A stretch of 64,000 nt of DNA from Epiperipatus broadwayi (Eukaryota; Onychophora; Udeonychophora; Euonychophora; Peripatidae). The notes beneath the pieces are model-generated. The model ran no database searches, was not told the DNA's origin, and saw only the letters and a program-made list of their open reading frames with translations. The position numbers were made by a program, and so were the translations under genes. This document shows, piece after piece, positions 54,391-64,000 of the stretch. The DNA lies in contig JAQFVV010006238.1 of assembly GCA_028023455.1 (NCBI GenBank), positions 7,576,572 to 7,640,571 of the forward strand, read 5' to 3'. Position 1 is the first letter of the stretch. The number at the start of each line of letters is the position of its first letter.

Positions 54391-55650
54391 ATATTTTGAG
54401 TTTGCTGATTTAATCATTTCCATTTTTTTTTTTTATTTATTGACTAAATTATTTAAATGCATTAAATTTAAGTTGGGTATAGATGACTGCATAGTTTCGT
54501 TAATGTTTAATTATTTTTTAATTTTCATATTGATTAAAATATATAGATATTCAGTAAATATGATACCTCATGTTGAGTATCTAAAAATATATTTATTTGA
54601 ATATCTTTTAAGTTATTGGTGTCAATGCGGCATCTTATGATGAATGCCATTGGGTTTCTTGTAAATTTCCCTCTGCAATTCCATCAATGACTTTATATTT
54701 TAATCGTTTATGTTTATTTTGAATGGGTTTTAATTTCAGGCTATTTGTCTCATAGTTAGGTCGATGCTGGTGGAGGGATATATGAGTGTTTATATCAATG
54801 TAATGTGAAGCATGTTTAGCATACAGGGCAAAGCCCAATTGAATGCATGACCCAAAGATGTAGTCATTGCATTGCAATGGATGCAGACATATTTCCTGCG
54901 CCATTGACCCTTTTTAGCTCTATGGATGGGGACTATAAGTTGGCAGTAAGACCACTCTCCCCCCATACATAGCATTTCTTTTTAATTATTTTATATACAT
55001 GATTCCTTCACCAGACAGATGCACATTCCTGTACTGGATGAGGATCATGTCCTTCAAATAATATCATGTTGTCAGATGCACATTCCTGTCAGCATGATTT
55101 TATGCCAGCATCTTCATATTGCATTGGTTGTGACTATATATCTGGAAGCAGGCATTGGTTTGGCTACAAACTTTTAGTCTGAGATTGAACGATTGTTTTG
55201 AAAAGATATTTAACTGTGTAATCTATGTAGCATATCTATAATCAACATTCTAAAGTAAAATTTATTAAAATATCTATCTGTGTGAATTGTTTAAAATAAT
55301 AATTTAAATCTAAAAATTAATATTAAAATCTAAAGCAATTTTATTCCTCAATTTTATTTACATGTGCATTAATAAATGTTTGTGTTATTAGTACTGGCAG
55401 TGATCTAGTTTTTTTTTTTTAATCTTTATTAAAAATATATTTTAAATAAGAATTTATATTTTATAAATCTTTGCATCTCACTGAGCTAGTAACTAAGGCT
55501 GACAGTTTTAAAAAATATCTATGTAGAAGTTGGATCTTTAACAGTGCGTATCTGCCTACTCTATAAATTTTCTAGGTTCAAATAGTCTAGTGGCACCCTG
55601 TAGTGCAGATACAGTAAGACTTTAATAACTCCCCGACCATTATAATAAGG
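54391..55650. repeat. Duplicated block B, copy 2
   Basis: Pairs with 51,715-52,960. Near the right end (55,480-55,600) it has tRNA-like boxes, GAGCTAGTAACTAAGGC and TAGGTTCAAATAGTCT, also seen degraded in copy 1. This could be an old SINE inside the duplicated unit. Confidence 0.85.
54635..54904 (-). pseudogene. Coding relic conserved between the two B blocks
   Basis: An 89-codon minus-strand frame from ATG 54,902. Its translation is not low-complexity (for example SCIQLGFALYAKHASHYID and LKYKVIDGIAEGNLQETQW). The equivalent stretch of copy 1 (about 51,960-52,230) keeps most of the same frame, with stops. That suggests both derive from a real coding sequence, perhaps together with the frame in block A on the same strand. 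I do not recognise the protein. Confidence 0.4.
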
Positions 55651-56622
55651 AAGTATTGATATGATAGCCTTCCAATTATAAGGTTAAAATTTAAATTATA
55701 TTAAAAGTTTTATAGAATTAAACTATCATATCTACAATATACATTTTTATTTGTCCCCTTTTAAAATGAACTTTTAACTTTAACTTTTTAACAAATGATT
55801 TTAATTTTTAGAAATTGAAAGTTACTTATAAATCATTTGCAATTGTATTAATGGCTAAATGACATCTTTGAAATAACAAGATTTTAAATAGACAAGTTTA
55901 AATAGCAAATAAAAAATAAATTAGAATCAATGAGAGGAGGGATTTAAACATGTTGCTTTTATTTAATTACTGGAGTTTTCTTTAGGATAACATCAAAATA
56001 TTTTAGCCATTGAAATATATTTACTCATTTTTTTTTCTTCATCTGATTCTTAACTAATAAGTCTAGCATGTTTAAGAAGGATTGAATATATTATAATATT
56101 TGATCTCTTTTTAAATATCAAACTGATTAAGCATATAAATTACAATAAGAACACATATTTAATAATACAATAAGTATATTTTATATAATACTAAAAGAAA
56201 ACATATTATTAAGAACATTTAATAAATAATTATTTGATTAAGAAAAGCAGAATATTAAAGAGGCTTTAATTATTTAACAGTAAATGGAAGTTAAATATAA
56301 ATTGCTATTTTAACAGAACTTCATGGAGAATTTTGACAAACAGTAGGAAGCTTATGGTACAGTTCATGAGTCTTATGGAATAGTGTTCTAGGCTGTTGGC
56401 CTGCTGGTTACTCAGTGGCATTATATCTGCGAGCTTCCTCTTGATGGCAATGGCATATGTCAGCAACTTGGGTCATTAATTGTAGGCAGGGAATTTAGAA
56501 GCATCACTTTCATGCTCCTCAGAGATGGTCAGAGAAATTGATGCACTCTACTCACTGATCATAGTGTAATGTAAACTATAACATTTAAGAAAAACATTAC
56601 AAAAACAACTATTTTTCCCTGC

Positions 56623-56686
<64 letters not shown>

Positions 56687-57620
56687 TTCTCAAAACAAAG
56701 GCATCTAGATGTTACTTAAATGAATTTCTTTTCTGTACTATCTAAAAAAAATCTTATTGATTGTAATCTTGATCTAGTTTAGTTTTTCAAATTTTATTAA
56801 TTGCATTTTTTTAAAAAATTCCAATACCTTTGGTTTTATCTACTCTCCCCACAGCAATTATATATTTTTGACACCTTTTACAGCAGTGACAATGATACAC
56901 TAAAATATAAATTCCAAAAATAGCAATTGACTTTAATTAATTAGTTAAATTTTCTTTGCTGACATGAACACCCTCTTATTCCCACATAACAACATTAAAT
57001 TTCATAATAAAATTAAATTTCTTTTATACATTATTTTTTTTAAATGCCTTAGTACTATAACTTTATAACAACAATATATACATGAAGTGACCACTTTATT
57101 ATTTACTTATAATTTTATCAAATATATAATTTTTTTAGTAAGAGCTCTGATGAAGGCTGTAGATTAAATGAAACTATAAATGTATAAATTATTATTATTA
57201 TTATAAATTATTATTATTGCTTCCAAAAACAATTATTTTCATCACTTTAGAATAATCAATAACTATCCATTTCTAAACTGGTTGTCTGTAATAGTGAAAA
57301 TTAAGATCCAATGCTAGAAAGCAATGTATTCATGCAATCAGTACATAATTTTACTTCTTATGCTGTTTAAGTTAATATTCTCAAGTTTGAAAAATCCAAA
57401 AGTTTTGGACTGAGTTTAACTTACTTGCACAGTTACAAAGACCTGACATCAAATTAGTTTCTAATTATATAAATGAAAATTTTATAGTACTATACCAACT
57501 AGTGTTAGCTGATTACTCAAACTTACAATAGATGACATTATAGCAGAGTAAAATAATATTTAATATTTAATAGTATTTAATTGGATTATGAGTAAAGGGC
57601 ATGTAACATGATGGGTAGGA
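55651..57620. other. Non-coding AT-rich stretch
   Basis: Includes the (TA)n tract at 56,627-56,684 and a short (ATT)n near 57,190-57,220. A less AT-rich segment (56,320-56,560) has no recognised feature. Confidence 0.4.
56627..56684. repeat. (TA)n microsatellite
   Basis: About 29 TA units. Confidence 0.97.
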
Positions 57621-57626
57621 AAGGTA

Positions 57627-58190
57627 ATGTGGTATGCAAAAGATTTGGGTAAAGAATTTATATCAGTATATTTGTACAAAAGATGGGATGATTGTGTTAG
57701 GAGGATTGTTGAGTATTATAGTGGTAAGGAATGGGATAAAAGAATAGATTTATTAATAAAGAATAGGGAGTTAGAGAGATGGAGAACTAGTATGGAGAGT
57801 AAAAAGAATTTAAATATATATAGAAATAAACAGAATATTAGGTGCGAGTTAATATATGATAATAGTAAGGAAAGTAGTTTATTGTTTATGGCTCGAACGG
57901 AATCTTTAGCAACAAGAGAATATACATGTAAGTGGGAAAATGTGGGTGATTTAGTCTGCAAATTATGCAAGGAAGGAATAGAAGCATCTGTTAATTGAAT
58001 GTAAATGCTTGAAAACAGAAAGAGCACATATAATTATGGAAAAATAAATATGAAAAAAGTGATTATACAGAAAGTGGATTATTGGTTTTTAGGCTGGATT
58101 TGAGAAAAGATAAGGGGGATTTAAATATAAAGGCCATACAGTTGACAAAGATTATGTTGTGGAAATGGGATGTAGCATAATATGGGAAAA
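57627..58190 (+). pseudogene. LINE C-terminal fragment with CCHC knuckle
   Basis: A 123-codon frame from ATG 57,627 reads KRWDDCVRRIVEYYSGKEW, then ELERWRTSMESKKNLNIY, YDNSKESSLLFMARTESLAT and VCKLCKEGIE. This is the typical C-terminal end of an invertebrate non-LTR element, a W/L/Y-rich helix region followed by a CX2C...HX4C knuckle. A frameshift just after 57,980 moves the second half of the knuckle (HLLIECKCLKTERAH) into another frame. RT and endonuclease are absent, so it is 5'-truncated. It is a different family from the LINE at 42-48 kb. Confidence 0.7.
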
Positions 58191-58724
58191 CAGACTGGGG
58201 AATGAAAAATAAAGTGGCTAACAGGTTTCTTTGGGCATAATTGTTGAGAGATTCTTGACTCCGTTTAAGAAAAGCTACAGTACATCACATCATTACATAT
58301 TAATGAAAATACTATAGCTAACGATTAATATTATTCATTATGCTTTTGTCTATATCAGTAACTTAGGTAATTTTTTTAAAACTTGTTATCACTATTTCAT
58401 ATAATTTAAATATCATTTTAAAAAAATTATTTTCAATAAATTTTGTAATTAATAATATGCTGCTGCATTGCAGTGAAACCACTGTAACGCAACTGCGTAT
58501 TCATAAATACAAAGTAAAGGTGAAATAAAATTTGTTATTACAATAAATTTTGTTTATATATTTTAAAAAGATATTGAGCATTTCTGCAATCTTTTTATTT
58601 ATATTTAATCTTATTGGTCAACCCCCCCCCCCAATTTCTTAAAATTCTAGAATATTATTTTTTTTAAAATGCATAATATGGAAGCCCAGATGACTTAAGT
58701 AATCTACCTCTAAAATCATTTAAC

Positions 58725-58984
58725 ATCACATGATCACCATCTCTTATACTAGCACAAAATTGTTTATAAACAAGGCAAAACTCTCCATACAGTAGTCCAT
58801 ATAGGTGCAGTGCTCTCAGCTCCAAAGCTCCTCACTGATGAAGGCCACAAGCAAGAAACTAGTCTGAGGATATTGGATGAGTAGGCATTAGATAGGGATT
58901 TTATGCACAAGCCTTCTGGAATCCATTGATAACTCTGGTTGGCACAGGGTGGCACTACTGTATGGAGAGTTTTGCCTTGTTTAT
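58725..58984. mobile_element. Foldback element, family F3, with 13-bp flanking duplication
   Basis: Inverted partners TTTATAAACAAGGCAAAACT (58,762 on) and AGTTTTGCCTTGTTTATAAA enclose a loop of about 160 bp. The match continues to CTCCATACAGTAGT and ACTACTGTATGGAG. AAAATCATTTAAC occurs exactly at 58,712-58,724 and 58,985-58,997, a likely target-site duplication. The same arms occur in the shorter copy at 37.2-37.4 kb. No coding capacity. Confidence 0.8.
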
Positions 58985-58997
58985 AAAATCATTTAAC

Positions 58998-60413
58998 TTC
59001 TTACAAAATTTAATTATATATATATTCGAACTAAATAATTTTAAGATGTTAACTTTATATTTTTCTGAAAAACAAATTATTATTTTTTTTTTCAACATTT
59101 GTTTTTTTAAGAATTTTTATGTTTATTTTTGTAATGCTAAAAGAGACAGACGTATTACATATAAAAGATAAGCTTTGTTAATCTAACTTACAATATTGAT
59201 TATTTAAAAGTAGGAATTTATAAATGAAAGAAAAAAATATATATCTAAAAGTTTGAAGTCTATAGAAAATTTTCTTTTTTTAAAAAAAAATAGATTTCCA
59301 AGACACTGAGATGTCGTTTCCTGTTTCCTACTAGTTTCTCCTGGATGACTACTTGTATGTTGTTCTTTTCCTCATGAGAAACAAAAATATACTTGAAGTA
59401 AAAATACAAAAAAAGATAATTTTAACTTCAACTATAAATAACATTTGTAAAGTTTACTAACAATGGTAATAATATATATATATATTTAAGAGCAGTTGTT
59501 TTTATTCTAGGCTAAAGCTACTTATTGCAATCGGATGCTACAGAGGTATAAAATCCCCATTTCAAGAGTGATCGATTTCTGACTTTTTTCTTCATCAGTA
59601 AAAATTAGGCTCACAGCTGGAATTAATGTATGCACGCATTCTGCAGCTATCTTTTACTTTTTTATATTATTTAAGATAATAACCTAATTTTTTAAAAAAA
59701 AAATTGCCTAAAGTGTAGGAGAGTAACAAATGCTTGACAGATGCATAAATGCTTCAGTCCCAGTTTTAAACCCAAAACATCACTATTGAAAGCATCATCC
59801 AAAAGCCAGTCACGTCAGAGAATGGATTGGGGTTTTTATAGCAATATTATATAGTATTCATTGGTTACTTAAGCCTACAATAGATGGCGCTAGATTAGAA
59901 TGAAAAAACTGTTTGGAGGCTATGAATAATTATATAAGTGGTCGTGTAATGTTTGTATTCACACATATTGAGTCAGATTGTTTTCATGAGATCCAGTGTA
60001 ATATGTGTGCATAAAAAAGGGAAAGTAGAAATGAACACAGACGAAACATTCATATATAATTATTTGAAAATAAAGATTAAATAATATTATTAATTGATAG
60101 TTTGACAATACTTTAAACTGTTTAAAATCAAATGTCAAATATTGAATAAACTTACTTTCAATAACAATTTATTTTCATTCTATTTAGGTCTAATTCTAGG
60201 TACATAAACAGCTACAATTGAAATCAATTACAACATATGAGTTTTTTTTTATAAGCGAAAGGTGAGTGAGATAGTCTATCAGTTAAGCAATTCAGTAGAG
60301 CTGAATTTTTTGAGTAGAGTTCAATCGAGTTTTGATCTGGGATAGGGTCATTGGAGCACCTGGATTTAGGTTTTCAGTGGGTACAGACGGTTGAAATCAG
60401 TATGGGGATGTGA
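58998..60413. other. Non-coding stretch with a less AT-rich middle
   Basis: No coding region found. The segment 59,500-59,960 is richer in G+C and includes a CRE-like CACGTCAG (59,809-59,816) and AGATGGCGCTAGA (59,883-59,895). I cannot assign it to a gene or element. Confidence 0.4.
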
Positions 60414-61078
60414 TTAAAGTCTTAACTGTCCCCATGTCTGGTCCACCAACCAGGGTTGACCAGTGCATTTATAATCCTCTTTAATTTTACACAGGGTACT
60501 GAAGAAGAGTTTATCAATGGGGTCATCACAACCTTTATTGAATGTGACTATACATCTGACTGGCCAGATTGAAAAGTTAATAAACGTGGCAAGATGTATC
60601 AATGGAATGTTTCATTTTCGAATGCAGGCTTGAGCATGATGTAGGCAGGGTCTGAATTGTTGGTTCTATTCAGTGGTAGGTTACGTAGGTATGTCCATGA
60701 TCCACAATAATCAAGAATATGGACCATGAACTCCTCCTGTTTCATGCATAAAGGGTAAAGGGAGTCGATATTATATCCCCTTTGATAACAAAAAAAGGCT
60801 GCAGTAGGAAGAGCTCCCAGGTTGAACTTCAGGAGAAAGTCAACAAACTTGGGACTTAGTTTGAGTAATTTTGTTATCTTTGAGAGTTGTGGTATTCCAA
60901 TTGGGAGTATATTTCCGGTTTTGGTTTTGCCCTCAGAAACCAATTGGTAGACTTGCCAGTAGGATAGTTTATTTTGGAATAGTGAACTCGATGTTCTAAT
61001 GTTTTGAACAGTGATGTGCAACCTTTGAATATAAATGAGCATTTTCTTTATTAAGATAAAATAAATGTTAGAAAACAT
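60414..61078 (-). pseudogene. L1/Tx1-like LINE ORF2 C-terminal fragment
   Basis: Two adjoining minus-strand frames (159 codons, 60,599-61,078; 62 codons, 60,414-60,602) align in order with the end of ORF2 of the LINE at 42-48 kb. FVDFLLKFNLGALPTAAFF corresponds to LDFLLKLNLSSLRTSYFL. CYQRGYNIDSLYPLC corresponds to VYRRGFANLNPQCQL. MKQEEFMVHILDYC corresponds to AKETITHLLHDC. It is a 5'-truncated, diverged relative. Its 3' end lies at about 60,240-60,400. Confidence 0.7.
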
Positions 61079-62557
61079 AATATTTAAAAGAAGAAAAAAT
61101 AAGATGTAAAAATTGAACTATATTTTGATTGAATTTAGAGTTATTTTGTTTATAATTTATGATTTATATTTGTAAATTAATAAGTGATAGTTAATTTAAT
61201 AGATAATAATTAATTGCTTAACTTTTGAAAAAATAAATATGTTCAATAAAATTAACTGTTTTTTAAATAAATACTTATTGTTTGATCTTATTGTTTATAG
61301 ATTGAAAAAAGTGTTGAAGCTGTAATTTCAAAAAAGCAGATCAGATCAAATTTGAGAGAAAACAACTGATATCACTTTGACAAATATCCAACAAAGTAAC
61401 AAGAAGTAAAAAAAAACAAAAAATAACAGTATCACTGTACAATGCAGTTATCCACACAAAATCATAGTATCATGAAAAATTTCAGTGTGCTATTGGAATG
61501 TCAAGAATGGAGCATTAGACTTAAACAAGAGTACTAGCTGTGCCAACCTGTCAAATTGTAAGTTTTCTGTAAAACTTGTCTAGATGGAAATCATTTGAAT
61601 TTATTTTATAAAAGCCTGTTGAATCATAAAAACATGTCCTTTTAAATATTTACTGTACAAATATTTTATAAAAATAATCATAAATATCTAATTAAACTAC
61701 AGAAAAAAATTATTTGTTCATTATTAACAACAATTTTAAAGGGGAATTCACTAATAGCCTTGCAAGAATTTTTTCAAAAATTTATCATTCAGAATTTTTG
61801 AGTGAATCTTTGGTTCTTTTGATACAACTTTCCATTGCCAAATAGTGATCTCTTTAGAACTTTTTTAAACTAATAAATCTATACAATTTTAATTTCACTT
61901 TCTACTGTCAAATGAATGCAAAACTACCAAAATAGCATTACAGAAAGCTGTGACACAGTGAGTGAACGCTGAAGGATTATCAACACAATCTCCAATAATT
62001 TCCAAATAAAGGATATTGTCTTTATTAATCAGTAAGATAAGAAAAAAATAAAAAATATAAATTAAAAAAACTAATTTTTCCAAATTTCAATTTCTTCTAA
62101 AAAATATCTTCAGTATCATTTTGATGGCCTAATATCATATGACCTCCTAAGAAACTAACCACATAATTATTTATCAGCAATGGCATTTGATTATTGTTAA
62201 TAGTATTTTGACAGTTCTTATTCCTGGTAGCAATTATATATTTTTAAACCCATGAACATAATCTAGACTTCATAAAAATTTTAATACAAAAATAAACAGA
62301 ACAAAAATATAAACTTAAATAATTTCAATGAAATAAAACTAAGTAAAACAAACATGTAGCATTCAATGGCAAAAAATATTTATTTATTTTTAATAACTTA
62401 CCATAATTTGTTAATATTTTCATTTCCTTGAACTTTAAAAAATTATTAATAATATCATGCAATAATTAATAATAGAGAGAATGTGCCAGTTTTAACTTGT
62501 GTGAAAAAAGTAATTGCTATTACATTTCTATATTATAAATTATTAAAGCTATGCCCC
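61079..62557. other. Non-coding AT-rich stretch
   Basis: No gene or recognised repeat. A 62-codon minus-strand frame (61,895-62,083) has no recognisable feature. Confidence 0.4.
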
Positions 62558-63336
62558 TTGAGCATTCCATCATCAGATTTTCAATTGGATGGACGGTTGA
62601 AGAATTGGAGTGTGGAATAGATTGAAGCCTGTCCATTGAAGTATGAAGATTGGCTATCTTAATATATATCTGAGCACTTGTAGCATGTATGTGTGGAGAT
62701 GGTAATCTGGACCAACTGATGTTGCTGGCTAAACATGAAATACGTATATTGGTGATTATTTATCTTTTCAACATATATGTGTGTTTAAGTGTATCAGTTT
62801 ATGAGATAGAGTGGAGAGTGGTGGGTCATGTGAAAATATGTGCTCATATACCCTATATATTACATATATAGACACAGGTATATAATAAACATGTGTTTCA
62901 GTTATTACATAGCAGAGATGTCTGCCCATCCCTTGTATATGTATTAAATGGATTATGTCCTGTACATGAGGGGTCAGATTGACTTTAGGTCAACATGGAT
63001 GTGATGAGAATCTTGGCCTCAGGGTGGCCTTTGAGCATTCCATCATCAGATTTTCAATTGGATAAATGGTTGAGGAGTTGGAGTGTGGAATAGATTGAAG
63101 CCTGTCCATTGAAGTATGAAGATTGGCTATCTTAATATATATCTGAGCACTTATAGCATATATATGTGGAGATGGTAATCTGGACCAACTGATGATTGCT
63201 GGTTTAGCATGAAATATGGGTATTGGTGATTATTTATCTTTTCAACATATATGTGTTCAAGTGTATCAGTGTTATGAAATAGCGTGGAGAGTGGTGGGTC
63301 ATGTGAAAATCTGTGCTCATATACCCTATATATTTA
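62558..63336 (+). repeat. 473-bp tandem duplication of repeat family R1
   Basis: TTGAGCATTCCATCATCAG begins at 62,558 and again at 63,031, followed by the same order of landmarks. These are GGAGTGTGGAATAGATTG, CCATTGAAGTATGAAGATTG, ATCTGAGCACTT, TCTGGACCAACTGATG and GAGAGTGGTGGGTCATGTG. The second copy ends at about 63,336, after CATATACCCTATATATT. The first continues into a less AT-rich tail (62,900-63,030). Both match 1-285. Confidence 0.85.
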
Positions 63337-63783
63337 GTAATAAATAAAATAAAAAATAAATAGTTAAAAATGAGAAACATTTTCTTCCCTATTAGATATA
63401 TGCTGAATTTATGCAATTTATAATACTGACTAAAAAACCAGGTTTAGATCTATTTATAGCTGAATCACTTATGCTTTTCAAATAATTATTGATGGAAGAA
63501 TGTGAGTCAATTTCCACAATATTACAAATAATAATAAAATATGAATATTTTAATCATGTTTAGCCAGTCAATATACTGATTTTTTTTTTACTTCAGCAAT
63601 AAAACCCAACAAATGATCTATTATAGATTAATGGAGAAAACTATTTAGTTTCAATGAGATTGCCAATTAGTAGTAATTGATAATTTACTGGAAACATCAA
63701 AGGCAAAGATTATTTTTGTTTAGATGGATAAAATGTCCTTATTTCTGTTCTTTATTAGAATAATAATCCATGGAAAATATTTA

Positions 63784-63787
<4 letters not shown>
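63337..63787. other. Non-coding AT-rich stretch
   Basis: No gene or recognised repeat. Confidence 0.4.

Positions 63788-63869
<82 letters not shown>
63788..63869. repeat. (AT)n microsatellite
   Basis: About 40 AT units. Confidence 0.97.
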
Positions 63870-63871
<2 letters not shown>

Positions 63872-64000
63872 TTTTTAGATATATGGATATATTTTAAATG
63901 GGATGACTTATTTTAGTACTCATTTTACTTTAATATTTGAGATAGTTTCATCCCAACTTTATCTATGGGAATAATCCTCATCTTAATGTTGCAAGAATCA

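Overview
This window is strongly AT-rich animal DNA (by eye roughly three quarters A+T) and is made almost entirely of transposable elements and their debris. Nothing bacterial is present. The evidence is an LTR retrotransposon, non-LTR (LINE) elements, a Penelope-like fragment, tRNA-derived pol III remnants, foldback elements, long trinucleotide and tetranucleotide microsatellites and splice-like signals. The mix suggests a large, repeat-rich invertebrate genome. I cannot name the phylum from sequence alone, and I find no complete host gene.

Layout. 1-11.4 kb: a dispersed repeat cut by the window start, an (ATT)n/(GTT)n tract, a large foldback palindrome abutting 240 bp of (GATA)n, a tRNA-derived SINE head, degenerate repeats and a second foldback. 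11.4-14.1 kb: a badly decayed Ty3/gypsy pol. 14,481-26,428: an apparently complete, fairly recent Ty3/gypsy element with about 2.1-kb LTRs, PBS, gag, pol and a polypurine tract. Its ORFs carry several stops and frameshifts. Its right end abuts a Penelope-like (PLE) 3' fragment on the minus strand (26,429-26,917), which carries a hammerhead-like core. 27-42 kb: mostly non-coding, with (AAT)n, a decayed RTE-like LINE on the minus strand (31.9-33.6 kb) and several foldback elements, one family of which has a tRNA B-box-like sequence in its inverted ends. 42,291-48,302: a full-length LINE (L1/Tx1-like, zinc-knuckle ORF1, EN-RT ORF2) with a candidate 9-bp target-site duplication. 49.2-55.6 kb: a two-part duplicated segment. 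One copy holds 1,651 bp extra, flanked by TTAA and carrying a promoter-like ETS/CRE/YY1 cluster and a candidate spliced exon. The other copy looks like the matching empty site. 55.6-64 kb: LINE 3' fragments, another foldback, and a 473-bp tandem duplication of the repeat that opens the window.

The points most worth following are the TTAA-bounded promoter-bearing segment with its empty site, the reiterated LTR-end/PBS motifs at the gypsy 5' LTR, the promoter and intron signals in the gypsy leader, and the foldback family with pol III-like ends.
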